Translations under genes and position numbers: made by a program
NCBI RefSeq assembly: GCF_000217935.1
Contig: NZ_AFHI01000071.1
Span: 94,216 to 158,215, forward strand
Direction of reading: 5' to 3'
Origin: Rheinheimera sp. A13L
Lineage (GTDB): Bacteria; Pseudomonadota; Gammaproteobacteria; Enterobacterales; Alteromonadaceae
DNA: 64,000 nucleotides
Notes under the pieces: generated by a model
Told to the model about the DNA's origin: nothing
The model's input: only the letters and a program-made list of their open reading frames with translations
Database searches by the model: none
Shown: piece after piece, positions 41,440 through 50,721 of the stretch
How positions within the stretch are numbered: the stretch's first letter is position 1
Layout: each line of letters begins with the position of its first letter

Positions 41440-41752
41440 GGCGCTGCAATATGAGCCTGCCAGCCTTGTTTTTCGGCCTGCGCCTGCCAACTACCAAACC
41501 AAGGCTATTCTTTCATATCCAGTGCTTATCAAATTTATTTCAGTGCCTGAGTCAATGCTGGCTTTATGTGTTTTATCTTCAAACTCAAGATCAATAGTGA
41601 CTATTCCTCATCCTTAGGTGGAGCCAAACCAAGCAGATTGAAAACAGCATGGCAGCAAACTAATAGAAGCTGTATATCCCTGAGTTTAAACCAGCTCAAA
41701 CCACTGACGTGCTCATTATATTCAGAGTACGAAAACTAACTTGTACATGAAG
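41440..41752. other. Gap between convergent genes with nothing recognised
   Basis: 313 bases between the unknown membrane protein and the alpha/beta hydrolase. Small open frames here have no ribosome-binding site and no recognisable protein sequence. No clear terminator hairpin was seen. Confidence 0.4.
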
Positions 41753-42538
41753 TTAACACCGCAATCTAGATTCATGACCAAATGCCAGATGAGCAGTTAA
41801 CTGCTCTATCAGCCAATCTGTTGCATCCAGAGGCAAGTCATGACCTGCAGTAGGATGTGTCAGTAAAGGCGCTTGCAGTTGATTGGCTAAAGCTACGCTG
41901 CAAAGTGGTGACACCAGTTGATCTGCCAGACCAGAAAGAATGAATACCGGACAAAGTGGCCTCACTTCAGCCCGAAAACGGCTGGCGGCCCAAAGCTGGC
42001 GCAAAGCATTGATCCGACTGACAGGGTGTTCTATAGCCCACTGCTGCCATTGTTTTAACACCTCAGGCTGCAGTGCTGAACTGACCGTCATTTGCCATAT
42101 TAGCTCTTCGCGTTGTATCGGGCCTGCCAACACAGATAACAACACTTTGAAGTAATTTCGCATTTGCAATCTGTGCCAAAACGGGCTTAACCCCGCACTG
42201 CTGCTGTTAATCATCGACAAAGACTTTACCTGCTGTGGCGCATCAAGTGCCCAGTCCAGCGCCAACATACCACCCATAGATATAGCCACCAGATGAAGTT
42301 GCTGCCCCTGATATTGTGGGTAGCGCTCTGCCCATTGGTGTTGCAGTTGTTGCCGTAAAGCAGGCACTGAAGTGGCAGATCTCTGTTGGTTTAACACCCC
42401 ACAACCAGGTAAATCCAGCGTCAATACAGGCCGCTGAAGTTTTTCACTTAACATGGCAGGAAAGTTCAGCCAATGTCTGCTTTCGCGCAATAAACCACGC
42501 AGCAGCAGCACCGGAGTTTGGTCAGTTGTTAATTCCAT
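41753..42538 (-). CDS. Alpha/beta hydrolase
   Basis: 261 residues, cytosolic. The order is LLLRGLLRESRHWLNF (oxyanion loop), LDLPGCG, the nucleophile elbow VAISMGGMLALDWAL, Asp in LSGLADQLVSP and His in TAGHDLPLD, a complete hydrolase triad of the BioH/pimeloyl-esterase-like group. The elbow is A-I-S-M-G rather than G-x-S-x-G. It follows the M14 peptidase gene by 4 bases, so the two are translated from one message. Substrate unknown. Confidence 0.82.
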   Translation of the reverse strand: MELTTDQTPVLLLRGLLRESRHWLNFPAMLSEKLQRPVLTLDLPGCGVLNQQRSATSVPALRQQLQHQWAERYPQYQGQQLHLVAISMGGMLALDWALDAPQQVKSLSMINSSSAGLSPFWHRLQMRNYFKVLLSVLAGPIQREELIWQMTVSSALQPEVLKQWQQWAIEHPVSRINALRQLWAASRFRAEVRPLCPVFILSGLADQLVSPLCSVALANQLQAPLLTHPTAGHDLPLDATDWLIEQLTAHLAFGHESRLRC

Positions 42539-42542
42539 CTGG

Positions 42543-43568
42543 TCAGTACCATAACTCCATTGCCTCTTGTCTGAGCATCCGCGGATGCATCACCCGCCGC
42601 CACTGCTGATGTGAGGCTGTGGCTGCTATTAAAAAATGAAACAAGGTTAAATGAGTACGCAGCACCCTTTTTACCCTATGCGGTTTTACCGGATGAAACA
42701 AACCCAAACTGGATAACAACTGAAAGGGATTTTTCCGCACCCAGTTCCATGACCCCATTTCCAGAGTTAAAGGTAAAAACAAAGTGTCGTGCTGCAACGA
42801 CTCATCGTACAAATAATCCCATAAATCGCCATGACATAAATAATGCAGCGATTGGGGTTCAAACTGATAAGCCTGATGCGGATAGCTGTCAAACAACAGC
42901 TGACGTAAGCGGTAGAGTTCGGCTAAATGCGGCAGAGGTTTACGGCTTTTAGCATAAGGAAACCAGATCCTGTCGACCTGACCAAAACCAGAGTGACAAT
43001 CCAGCACCATGCTAAAAGAGCTTTGAAATAACTTTTGCCGCACCAACTCAAACAACACCTGATTTTCAGCTTCGGGTTGTTCCGGGTTGCCTCTGAACCA
43101 GGGCAAACGAGCTGAATACTGCTGTCCTCCTACTAAAAACGCTGCTTTGTCTTCGCAATGCACTGGCGCGTTACGCATTAAATCCACACCATTGCCATTG
43201 CTGCGTCTGTGAGTCGCCATACCTACGGGGTTCACCATAGGTAAAAATAAAACATTTAACTGGCTTAACTGATGCTGTAAACCATGGTCCCACTCCAGTC
43301 TTTGCAGCAAACTTTCCAGGAAGGCAATCAGCACTGCAGAGCCAATACGCTCCAGTCCATGCACACCACCTGTTAACAGCAGCGTGGGTTTAGTTGCATC
43401 AAAAGTAGCCAATTCAATTAAGTAACTGGGGTATGAATGCAGGCCAGATTGAAAGCGGGCCAGTTCTGTGGCTTTTACAGTTGCAGGTAAAGTGTCGATC
43501 AGCGCCTCCAGCCGGATCAGTTCAGGTAACAGAGAACGTTGTCTTTTGTTTTGCACAGTCAAAGCCAA
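42543..43568 (-). CDS. M14-family zinc carboxypeptidase-like protein
   Basis: 341 residues without signal peptide. Zinc ligands are likely His and Glu of GGVHGLERIGS (HxxE) and His of LDCHSGFG; the catalytic Glu is in PLTLEMGSWNW. FLPMVNPVGMATHRRSNGNGVDLMRN is the conserved substrate-binding segment with N-P-x-G and R-x-N. This fits the succinylglutamate-desuccinylase/M14 carboxypeptidase superfamily; cytosolic members often trim peptidoglycan peptides or N-acyl amino acids. The open frame starts at TTG without a clear ribosome-binding site, so the start is uncertain. It is cotranscribed with the hydrolase. Confidence 0.82.
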   Translation of the reverse strand: MALTVQNKRQRSLLPELIRLEALIDTLPATVKATELARFQSGLHSYPSYLIELATFDATKPTLLLTGGVHGLERIGSAVLIAFLESLLQRLEWDHGLQHQLSQLNVLFLPMVNPVGMATHRRSNGNGVDLMRNAPVHCEDKAAFLVGGQQYSARLPWFRGNPEQPEAENQVLFELVRQKLFQSSFSMVLDCHSGFGQVDRIWFPYAKSRKPLPHLAELYRLRQLLFDSYPHQAYQFEPQSLHYLCHGDLWDYLYDESLQHDTLFLPLTLEMGSWNWVRKNPFQLLSSLGLFHPVKPHRVKRVLRTHLTLFHFLIAATASHQQWRRVMHPRMLRQEAMELWY

Positions 43569-43731
43569 TGAATTGAATTATCACCAGAATAAAAGGTTGT
43601 AAGGCTGAGGTTTTAGTTTTTTTGATGAACTTTTAATGACAGCCATGACCTTAGAGTGCGGGGACAAAACTCTGGTAATCAGCCCTTAAGCCATGCATAC
43701 TTTTATTCACTCATTTCATCGGAGACTCTTT

Positions 43732-43974
43732 ATGCGTTTTGCCATATTACTGCTGGTTCTGTTGCAAAGTGCCTGCTCATACAGCCCCAGGAACTCAGAT
43801 GAATGGTGGTATGAAAGAATGCAACGGGATCATCGTTCTCAGTGCAATCAGCTTCCGGCTCAGGTTAAAGCTCAGTGTCTTGAACGTCAGGGCGGAACTT
43901 ATGAAGAGTATTTAAAACAACAAAATCAGCAACAGCCCCCTACAACACCAGCTTCTGAGTCAAAAAATCAATAA
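43732..43974 (+). CDS. Small lipoprotein, unknown function
   Basis: 80 residues from the ATG at 43732 (GGAG seven bases upstream). The signal MRFAILLLVLLQSAC ends in a lipobox-like L-Q-S-A-C. The mature part contains DEWWYERMQRDHRSQC and CLERQGGTYEEYLKQQ and a Gln/Pro-rich tail. A longer frame from 43693 would put residues in front of the signal and is rejected. Its last 35 bases overlap the convergent LysR gene. Confidence 0.7.
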   Translation: MRFAILLLVLLQSACSYSPRNSDEWWYERMQRDHRSQCNQLPAQVKAQCLERQGGTYEEYLKQQNQQQPPTTPASESKNQ

Positions 43975-44827
43975 AACAACGTACTCTGGGGTTTGCCTCA
44001 CCTTCGCTGTAATAGACAGCATAGACAGGCATCAGTACCTGCTCACGTAAATGCTCCAGCACTGGTACTAAGCGCCCTGCCCTTATATCTTCCTGCGTCA
44101 TAAAACCCGACAAGCAGGCGATACCGTTACCGTGCAACGCCAATTGCCGAATAGTTTCACCGCTGTCTGCTGAGACATGAGGGGTGATCTTATACAACTC
44201 TCCGTCTTTATCCCGAATGGGCCAGCGGTTTAAATTCTCAGCAGAACTAAAGCCAATACAACGATGTGTGGCTAAGTCAGCTAAGGTGTCTGGGGTGCCA
44301 AAACTGGCCAGATACTCTGGAGAAGCTAATAAACGCCTGAAGCCTGAACCTAATTTACGAGCCTTTAAACTGGAGTCTGTCAGTTCACCAAAACGTATCG
44401 CCACGTCGACCCGTTTTTCAATCAGATGGATAAAAGACTCCGAGGAATCCAGCGTCAGTTCAATTTCAGGATAAAGCGCCAGAAACTCAGAAACCAGCGG
44501 CACCAGTTGATGCAGAATAAAAGGTGTCGCTGAATCAATGCGTAACTTGCCAGCAGGTTTGTGGCTTCGGTCCATTAAAAAATGATCGGCCTGACTGAGT
44601 TGGCGCAAAATGCTGCAGGCCTGCTGATAATACCATTCACCTTCAGATGTCAGTCGTAAACTGCGGGTGGTGCGCAGCAACAAAGCAACACCGAGGCGTT
44701 GTTCCAGCTGTTTCACTCTGCGGCTCACCACAGAAGTGGCTTGCCCCAGTTGTTCTGCCGCCGCAGTAAAACTGCCGGTTTTCACGACTGTGACAAAAGT
44801 ATCTAACTGTTCGGTCTGTCCTGCCAT
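43940..44827 (-). CDS. LysR-family transcriptional regulator
   Basis: 295 residues. The winged helix (LDTFVTVVKTGSFTAAAEQL, SVVSRRVKQLEQRLG) is followed by a substrate-binding domain with RVDVAIRFGELTDSSLKARKL and HGNGIACLSGFM, typical of the large DmlR/CrgA-like group. It is divergent from the MFS efflux gene with about 100 bases between them, the usual layout of a LysR regulator and its target. The inducer is unknown. Confidence 0.9.
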   Translation of the reverse strand: MAGQTEQLDTFVTVVKTGSFTAAAEQLGQATSVVSRRVKQLEQRLGVALLLRTTRSLRLTSEGEWYYQQACSILRQLSQADHFLMDRSHKPAGKLRIDSATPFILHQLVPLVSEFLALYPEIELTLDSSESFIHLIEKRVDVAIRFGELTDSSLKARKLGSGFRRLLASPEYLASFGTPDTLADLATHRCIGFSSAENLNRWPIRDKDGELYKITPHVSADSGETIRQLALHGNGIACLSGFMTQEDIRAGRLVPVLEHLREQVLMPVYAVYYSEGEANPRVRCFIDFLTQKLVL

Positions 44828-44925
44828 TGTTGCTCTCTTCGCAATAGATATTTGCCATTACATCTATTTTTCACAATAACAAAATCCAGCACACTGCCGC
44901 CACTTTAAATTTGCGGAGAAATTAT

Positions 44926-46101
44926 ATGCCACTCGCTTTATGGGCCTTAACCTTAAGCGCCTTTGCCATAGGCACCACTGAATTTGTCATAGTGGGCTTA
45001 TTACCTGTGATTGCTGCCGACCTGGCAGTGTCTTTACCTTCAGCTGGCTTGCTGGTCAGTTTATATGCTTTAGGTGTTGCTATAGGCGCACCGGTATTAA
45101 CGGCACTGAGTAGTAAAATGCCCCGCAAAGCTTTATTAATTGGACTGATGGCGCTTTTTACTCTGGGTAATCTGCTGGGTGCTATGGCACCGGATTATTA
45201 CTCCCTGATGCTTGCTCGTGTGCTTACAGGTATGGCACATGGTGTATTCTTCTCCATAGGTTCTACTATAGCCACCAGTCTGGTACCAAAAGAAAAAGCA
45301 GCCAGCGCTATAGCTTTAATGTTTACCGGTTTGACCGTCGCTTTAGTGACAGGTGTGCCTTTGGGCACTTTTGTAGGTCAATATCTGGGCTGGCAGGCAG
45401 TGTTCTATGCAGTGGCTGTTTTAGGTTTTATTGCGATGATAGGTTCAGCCATTCTGGTGCCAAACAACTTAGCACAACAAAAATCTGCTACTTTTTCTGA
45501 GCAATTACAGGTACTGACAGAACCCCGTTTACTGATGGTTTATGCCACAACAGCTTTAGGTTATGGCGGCAGTTTTATTGCATTTACTTACCTTGCGGCC
45601 ATATTGCAAGAGGTGTCGGGTTTTGGCACAGACCATATTGCCCTGCTTATGCTGCTTTATGGTGTCTCTGTGGCAGCAGGAAATATATGGGGTGGTCAGC
45701 TCGCCGATAAAAAAGGTCCTATAGCAGCCTTGAAAGTTATTTTTTTAGGTCTGGCAGGCGTGTTATTGCTGTTAAGTCTTACCGCATCTCAGCCAATTTT
45801 GGCCGCTTTCACTGTCTTGTTATGGGGCGCTGTGGCTTTTGGTAATGTGCCGGGCTTGCAACTTTACGTGGTGCGCCAGGCAGAAATTTATGCTCCTAAA
45901 GCAGTGGATGTTGCCAGTGGTCTGAATATAGCTGCTTTTAATCTGGGCATCGCCTTTGGCGCCTGGGCCGGCGGTTTAGTAGTCAGTCAGTTTGGTTTAA
46001 TGTACACCCCTTGGATAGGAGCTTTAATCGTATTGCTTGCTTATGGCCTGACTCATATCAGTGGCAAACTGGATCAGAAACTGAGTGCTCAGACAGCCTG
46101 A
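44926..46101 (+). CDS. MFS transporter, DHA1 family (AraJ/YdhP-like)
   Basis: 391 residues with 12 hydrophobic segments. FAIGTTEFVIVGLLPVIAADL is the DHA1 motif of helix 1; LSSKMPRKALL is the loop 2-3 motif and GMAHGVFFSIGSTIA the helix 5 region. These proteins export sugars, arabinose-like compounds or drugs. The ATG at 44926 has GGAG eight bases upstream; the frame continues back to 44911 without a start supported by a site. The LysR gene upstream in the opposite direction probably regulates it. Confidence 0.9.
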   Translation: MPLALWALTLSAFAIGTTEFVIVGLLPVIAADLAVSLPSAGLLVSLYALGVAIGAPVLTALSSKMPRKALLIGLMALFTLGNLLGAMAPDYYSLMLARVLTGMAHGVFFSIGSTIATSLVPKEKAASAIALMFTGLTVALVTGVPLGTFVGQYLGWQAVFYAVAVLGFIAMIGSAILVPNNLAQQKSATFSEQLQVLTEPRLLMVYATTALGYGGSFIAFTYLAAILQEVSGFGTDHIALLMLLYGVSVAAGNIWGGQLADKKGPIAALKVIFLGLAGVLLLLSLTASQPILAAFTVLLWGAVAFGNVPGLQLYVVRQAEIYAPKAVDVASGLNIAAFNLGIAFGAWAGGLVVSQFGLMYTPWIGALIVLLAYGLTHISGKLDQKLSAQTA

Positions 46102-46113
46102 TCACCGAAAAAC

Positions 46114-46141
46114 AGCCTGGCTTTTAAAGGTCAGGCTTTTT
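46114..46141 (+). terminator. Terminator of the MFS gene inside the end of the GNAT gene
   Basis: AGCCTG (46114-46119) pairs with CAGGCT (46132-46137), followed by TTTTT. It overlaps the last codons of the convergent GNAT gene. Confidence 0.6.
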
Positions 46142-46648
46142 CGTGAAATGAATACGGTAAAAATCGACCATTTCATTTTTATCCGGCACCAGCACCTGAC
46201 CATCCTGCTCAAAACCCAGTTTCAGCAATAAAGACTTAGAAGCAAGATTGGTGGGTGAGACTATGGCAACCAGCGTTTTTAAACCGCTGTGCTCTGCAGC
46301 ATAAGCCAATACTGCCTTTGCGGCTTCATACGCATACCCCAAACCAAAAAACTCTGGCAGATAGGCATAACCTAAATCGGTTTCAGCTAAAAAGTCACGT
46401 TTAATCAGGCCACATAAACCTATAGCCTGACCCTGCTTATTTTCAACCAGCCACATACCATAGCCATGCTGTGCATAACTGGCGATAGCCCCCTGTTGCA
46501 AATTCTGTTTTGCATCCTCAACAGTACGAACACCTTTATCGCCTATATGCTGTAAGAAGCTGGGATCGTTATAGAGACCTAAGGCAAACTCAGCATCACT
46601 TAGCTGAAGTTCACGCAACGTTAAACGCTCGGTTTCACAAATCAACAT
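46124..46648 (-). CDS. GNAT-family N-acetyltransferase (RimJ/RimL type)
   Basis: 174 residues. It begins LICETERLTLRELQLSDAEFAL, the usual RimJ/RimL opening, and contains GLCGLIKRDFLAETDLGYAYLPEFFGLGYAYEAAKAVL with the acetyl-CoA-binding R/Q-x-x-G/A-like loop and SPTNLASKSLLLKLGFEQDG. It probably acetylates a small amine or a protein N-terminus; the substrate is unknown. It has AAGGA before the ATG and is separated from the upstream symporter by a terminator. Confidence 0.9.
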   Translation of the reverse strand: MLICETERLTLRELQLSDAEFALGLYNDPSFLQHIGDKGVRTVEDAKQNLQQGAIASYAQHGYGMWLVENKQGQAIGLCGLIKRDFLAETDLGYAYLPEFFGLGYAYEAAKAVLAYAAEHSGLKTLVAIVSPTNLASKSLLLKLGFEQDGQVLVPDKNEMVDFYRIHFTKKPDL

Positions 46649-46661
46649 AAATTCCTTCTTA

Positions 46662-46688
46662 TAAAAAAGGAGCCATGTGTGGCTCCTT
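46662..46688 (-). terminator. Rho-independent terminator of the AGCS symporter gene
   Basis: AAGGAGCCA (46667-46675) pairs with TGGCTCCTT (46680-46688) around TGTG; read on the minus strand it is followed by a run of T. Confidence 0.88.
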
Positions 46689-46716
46689 GTTGATCAGATT
46701 AATCAGAACTCAGTTT

Positions 46717-48234
46717 TTACTTCTGCTCTTTCTGTTGTTGTTCCAGCCGTTTTTCCCAGAAAGTGGCGTTTTTAATGCCTAATTTCACAGGGTCAAAGGT
46801 GACAGGACCACCGCTCTTTTTTTGCTCTTCATAATCGCGTAAGCAGCGCATGGTCGGCTTGTACATGAAGAAAATAACCAGGATACCAACCACGTTAACC
46901 CAGGCCATAAAACCAACACCCAAATCACCAATATTCCAGATGTAACCAGCACTGTTGACTGTGCCGTAAGCCACCATAAACATCAGTATCAACTTAAACA
47001 CCAGATTCGGCAATCTGTTGTTTAATATACGATTTAAGTAAGCCACATTGGTTTCTGTAATGTAGTAATAAGCCAAAATAGTGGTAAAGGCGAAGAAGAA
47101 AATAGCAAGACCTGCAAACACCTGACCAAACTGTCCAAACACACTATGCAAAGCCATTTGGGTAAAGGCTGGTGAAGCAACTACAGTGGATGCGTCAATA
47201 TTCTGCAGTATCATAGTGCCAGCACCTGTTACCGCATTAAAATCTTCAGTTTGCACGTTGTATTGCCCAGTGATCAAAATCATTAAGGCAGTTGCAGTAC
47301 AGACAAATAGAGTGTCTACATAAACAGAGAAGGCCTGAACCAAACCTTGCTGAGCCGGGTGATCCACTTCTGCGGCTGCCGCAGCATGAGGCCCAGTGCC
47401 CTGACCTGCTTCATTGGAGTAAATACCCCGTTTTACACCCCAGCCTATAGCTGCACCAAAACCAGCCTGAGCGGTAAAAGCATCACTAAAGATTAAACCA
47501 AAAATTGCCGGCACTCTGTCCAGATTCAGGAATACCACAATAAGCGCTAATACGATGTAACCCAAAGCCATAAAAGGCACAACTATTTGGGTAAAGTTAG
47601 CAATACGTTTGATACCACCGAAGATAATAAAAGCCAGAATAATCAGAATAAAAGCCAGGCCAATCAGTTTGTTACTTCCGACTTCACCAAAGCTGGTGAC
47701 CACTGCCGTACCTTCACCAAAAACCTGAGTAATAGCGTTGCCGACTGCATTAGCCTGTACACCAGGTAAAAAGATACCGCAGCCAATAATAGCGGAGATA
47801 GCAAACAAGATGCCCAGCCAGCGCCAGCCCAGACAACGCTCAAAATAATAAGCCGGACCACCACGGTACTGGCCATTTTCTTCAACTTTATAAAGCTGAC
47901 CTAAAGTTGATTCGACATAGGCAGTACTGGCACCTAAAAACGCCACTATCCACATCCAGAACACAGCACCTGGTCCACCAAAACCGATAGCTGCAGCAAC
48001 ACCAGCTATGTTACCTACACCAACCCGACCGGATAAAGACACAGCCAGAGCCTGAAAGGATGAAATCCCTTTGTCGGATTCATTGTTATTCAGCATCAGT
48101 TTGCACATTTCTTTGAAATGACGCACCTGAGCAAAACGAGTGAGAATTGAGTAAAACAAGCCTGCACCAAGGCAGAGGTAAATCAGCGCGGGGCTCCAGA
48201 CTATGCTGTTCAGCGTACTAATAAAGCCTTCCAT
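46717..48234 (-). CDS. Alanine/glycine:cation symporter (AGCS family)
   Basis: 505 residues with about 10-11 membrane segments. Family signatures are SFQALAVSLSGRVGVGNIAGVAAAI, GGPGAVFWMWIVAFLGASTAYVESTLGQLYK, RGGPAYYFERCLG and AIGWGVKRGIYSNEAGQGTGPHAAAA. These carriers import alanine, glycine or related amino acids with Na+ (AlsT/DagA type). The C-terminus is polar with many Lys and Gln. It has AAGGAAGGG before its ATG and a terminator after its stop, so it is a single-gene unit. Confidence 0.95.
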   Translation of the reverse strand: MEGFISTLNSIVWSPALIYLCLGAGLFYSILTRFAQVRHFKEMCKLMLNNNESDKGISSFQALAVSLSGRVGVGNIAGVAAAIGFGGPGAVFWMWIVAFLGASTAYVESTLGQLYKVEENGQYRGGPAYYFERCLGWRWLGILFAISAIIGCGIFLPGVQANAVGNAITQVFGEGTAVVTSFGEVGSNKLIGLAFILIILAFIIFGGIKRIANFTQIVVPFMALGYIVLALIVVFLNLDRVPAIFGLIFSDAFTAQAGFGAAIGWGVKRGIYSNEAGQGTGPHAAAAAEVDHPAQQGLVQAFSVYVDTLFVCTATALMILITGQYNVQTEDFNAVTGAGTMILQNIDASTVVASPAFTQMALHSVFGQFGQVFAGLAIFFFAFTTILAYYYITETNVAYLNRILNNRLPNLVFKLILMFMVAYGTVNSAGYIWNIGDLGVGFMAWVNVVGILVIFFMYKPTMRCLRDYEEQKKSGGPVTFDPVKLGIKNATFWEKRLEQQQKEQK

Positions 48235-48580
48235 TTCCCTTCCTTATAATTATTCTGAGTTTAACTTTTAAAACGCCGCATAATTTGCCACAGCAAAAGC
48301 ACAATTGCCAGACGGCAAGCTGATTGACCAAAGTTCTGCGTTAATCCGCTGCTTTGGCCATTTTGATCAACACTTTACTTAACTGCAACAAGATACCGCA
48401 GCCAAAAGCGCAGGACCATTGTTATTTTGCCGGACAAGGCTGAATCACTATCAAGGCTGCAGAGGTACAACCAGACAAACCCCGCTGGTCACAACTTTAA
48501 GTCCGGTGAACCACTGCACTTGTCGATTTCATCAAAGCTTTGGTTATACTGGCTACATCAACCACTGTGGGAGCAAGCCA
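48235..48580. other. Divergent promoter region between symporter and LytS-type kinase
   Basis: 346 bases with no gene. An open frame of the kinase runs back to 48419 but its extra 54 residues are not membrane- or domain-like. No clear operator or hairpin is recognised. Confidence 0.4.
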
Positions 48581-49639
48581 GTGTTTAGTCTTCAAATCAA
48601 GCCTTTACTGCGCTACCACTGCCTGTTTTGGTTTATTATTTTTTCACTCAGTGTTTTTAGCTGGACGCTGGATTTTTTGATTTGGCGAAAACCTGACACT
48701 CTGCATTATCTGGGTGTAAGTTTTATCAGCGAAGCAGCAACCATGTTGGTGACAGGCGCTTTGCTGGTCTGGTCGCAATATAAAATTAACCAGCATAATT
48801 TTGCTATATGGCATTTAGTGCTGGCCGCATTGTTGCTGACTTGTATTTATATTCCGCTGGAGAATGCGCTCTGGCTGATCACTATGAAAAATGAACGTTT
48901 CGATCTTCGTTTTTTAATCAGTAATCTCGACAGCCACACCTTAGCATTTTTTGTCTGGACGGCACTTTATCTGGCCTACATTCTGAATCAGCAACGGCAT
49001 TTCCGCATGGCCGAATCAGCCCGGTTAAGTCAAAAAATACAACAACTTGAATTGCAGGCTCTGCGACATCAGTTAAACCCGCATTTTACCTTTAATGCAC
49101 TGAACTCAGTCTGCGCTTTAATAGAAGCAGAACGTTTTGAGGATGCTGAACTGATGTCAGAGCAACTGGCGTCTTTTTTACGTTATTCTTTAAGTAGTTC
49201 ACCAGACAGCCTGGTGCAACTGGCCGATGAACTGGCCGCTATAGAGGCCTATCTTGCGCTGCAGAAAACCCGCTTTGGCAATAAACTCAAAGTTGACTGG
49301 AAAATCGATCAGAATGTTCGACAACACCTGATCCCGGCTTTGTTACTGCAACCTTTGGTAGAAAATGCCATTAAATATGCCGTAGCAACCCAGCAACAAG
49401 GCGCCACTATTACTATTGCCGGACAGCAACACAATGGTCAGCTTTGCCTGCAAGTTGAAGACGACGGTCCGGGCGAACATGCCATCACCCAATTGGGACA
49501 AAGTTCAGGCGTAGGTTTAACCAATATAAAAAACCGCCTGAATCAACATTTTGGCACAGCAGCCAGTCTGGTAGTACAAGCAAAGCAACGGGGTTTTCTG
49601 GTGTGTATTCAACTGCCGTTACAAGGAGTAACGGCATGA
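48581..49639 (+). CDS. LytS/YehU-type membrane sensor histidine kinase, first copy
   Basis: 352 residues from a GTG at 48581 with GGGAG seven bases upstream. Four or five membrane helices (about 10-150) are followed by a coiled coil and the PF06580-type kinase core with phospho-acceptor His168 in RHQLNPHFTFNAL. The ATPase domain has LLLQPLVENAIKYAV, VEDDGPG and GVGLTNIKNRL. These kinases phosphorylate LytTR-type regulators. The gene overlaps the second kinase through ATGA and the regulator follows, giving a kinase-kinase-regulator operon. Confidence 0.9.
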   Translation: MFSLQIKPLLRYHCLFWFIIFSLSVFSWTLDFLIWRKPDTLHYLGVSFISEAATMLVTGALLVWSQYKINQHNFAIWHLVLAALLLTCIYIPLENALWLITMKNERFDLRFLISNLDSHTLAFFVWTALYLAYILNQQRHFRMAESARLSQKIQQLELQALRHQLNPHFTFNALNSVCALIEAERFEDAELMSEQLASFLRYSLSSSPDSLVQLADELAAIEAYLALQKTRFGNKLKVDWKIDQNVRQHLIPALLLQPLVENAIKYAVATQQQGATITIAGQQHNGQLCLQVEDDGPGEHAITQLGQSSGVGLTNIKNRLNQHFGTAASLVVQAKQRGFLVCIQLPLQGVTA

Positions 49640-50721
49640 GTTCAATGGCAAGGTTTGAAGTCGACAAAGAAAGGTTCTGGTACTGGCATTTAATGTTCTG
49701 GCTAAGTTATCTGCTGATCAAGTTTGTCCATTTAGCGGTTCTGGTGCCGTTGGAGAATCGCACCGTATTTCCTTATCTGATGATTTACGCTTTGATTAGC
49801 CTGGTGAATTTTGTAGTGACAGGTTATCTGGGACAAAAAGAGCTGGGACTGAATATCAGCATCCAACAGCAGGCTCTACGACTGGCATACTGGCTTATTC
49901 CACTTTGGCTGGTACTGACGCCAGTGCGTCAGCACCTGATGCTGACTTACGCTTTTATGCAATCACAAACTGAGTCTGTGCTGCGTTACGCCTTAGCTTT
50001 TAATCTGGTGTTATTGCCGATCGCAGGCTGGTTTGCGTTGTTTTTAGTCTACAAAGCCAACCTGTTAAACAGAGCTCAATTCAGACAACAACAGGAATTA
50101 GCCCGTCAGGCACGTATTGCCCGCTTAAAAGTATTACGTTATCAGCTTAATCCGCATTTTATGTTTAACACTTTAAATGCGCTGAATTCACTGATAGTGC
50201 AACACAAAGGACTGGATGCCGAAAACCTGATCCTGCAACTCTCCACTTTCTTAAGGCATTCACTGAAAAATCATACTGAACATTTGATCCCACTCAAAGA
50301 AGAACTGGACGCTCTGGCTTCTTATCTGGCTATTCAACAGGTTCGTTTTGGCGAGCGGCTGCAAGTAAACTGGCAATTGGATGAACAGGCGTTGCAGCAA
50401 AAAGTTCCACCTTTGTTGCTGCAACCTTTAGCAGAAAATGCCATCAAGTATGCAGTGTCAGAATTGAAAGGCCATGCCTGTATTGATGTTGAAGTAAGCC
50501 AGGAGTCCTCAGTTTTAGTGCTAAAGCTGTCTGACAATGGCCCGGGAACTCAGCTGGCGGCTGGCTGGCCGCAGCAAGCCAGTTTTGGCAGCCTGCATAA
50601 TCTGGCGGAACGTCTGAGTTTGTTGTTTCATGGCAAAGCCAGCTTAAGTTTTAGTCAGCAACAAGATAAATTCACCGGACAAATCTCCCTACCTTTGGAG
50701 TTACTGCATGCAGCAGATTAG
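49636..50721 (+). CDS. LytS/YehU-type membrane sensor histidine kinase, second copy
   Basis: 361 residues from the ATG at 49636, which overlaps the stop of the first kinase (ATGA) and has AAGGAG upstream. Four hydrophobic segments (about 15-145), a coiled coil and the kinase core with His174 in RYQLNPHFMFNTL; the ATPase domain shows LLLQPLAENAIKYAV, LSDNGPG and SFGSLHNLAERL. It is a clear paralogue of the gene before it, with a different membrane domain. The upstream frame to 49603 lies inside the first kinase and is not used. It overlaps the regulator gene by 14 bases. Confidence 0.9.
   Translation: MSSMARFEVDKERFWYWHLMFWLSYLLIKFVHLAVLVPLENRTVFPYLMIYALISLVNFVVTGYLGQKELGLNISIQQQALRLAYWLIPLWLVLTPVRQHLMLTYAFMQSQTESVLRYALAFNLVLLPIAGWFALFLVYKANLLNRAQFRQQQELARQARIARLKVLRYQLNPHFMFNTLNALNSLIVQHKGLDAENLILQLSTFLRHSLKNHTEHLIPLKEELDALASYLAIQQVRFGERLQVNWQLDEQALQQKVPPLLLQPLAENAIKYAVSELKGHACIDVEVSQESSVLVLKLSDNGPGTQLAAGWPQQASFGSLHNLAERLSLLFHGKASLSFSQQQDKFTGQISLPLELLHAAD

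Noticed and set aside
41417..41617. 66-codon frame overlapping the end of the unknown membrane protein
   Set aside because: No start signal and no protein-like character.
42611..42952. 113-codon frame on the plus strand
   Set aside because: Antisense inside the M14-type peptidase gene; low-complexity product.
48419..48580. 54-residue N-terminal extension of the first LytS-type kinase
   Set aside because: The extension is Cys- and Thr-rich without domain character, while GTG at 48581 has GGGAG at correct spacing directly before the first membrane helix.
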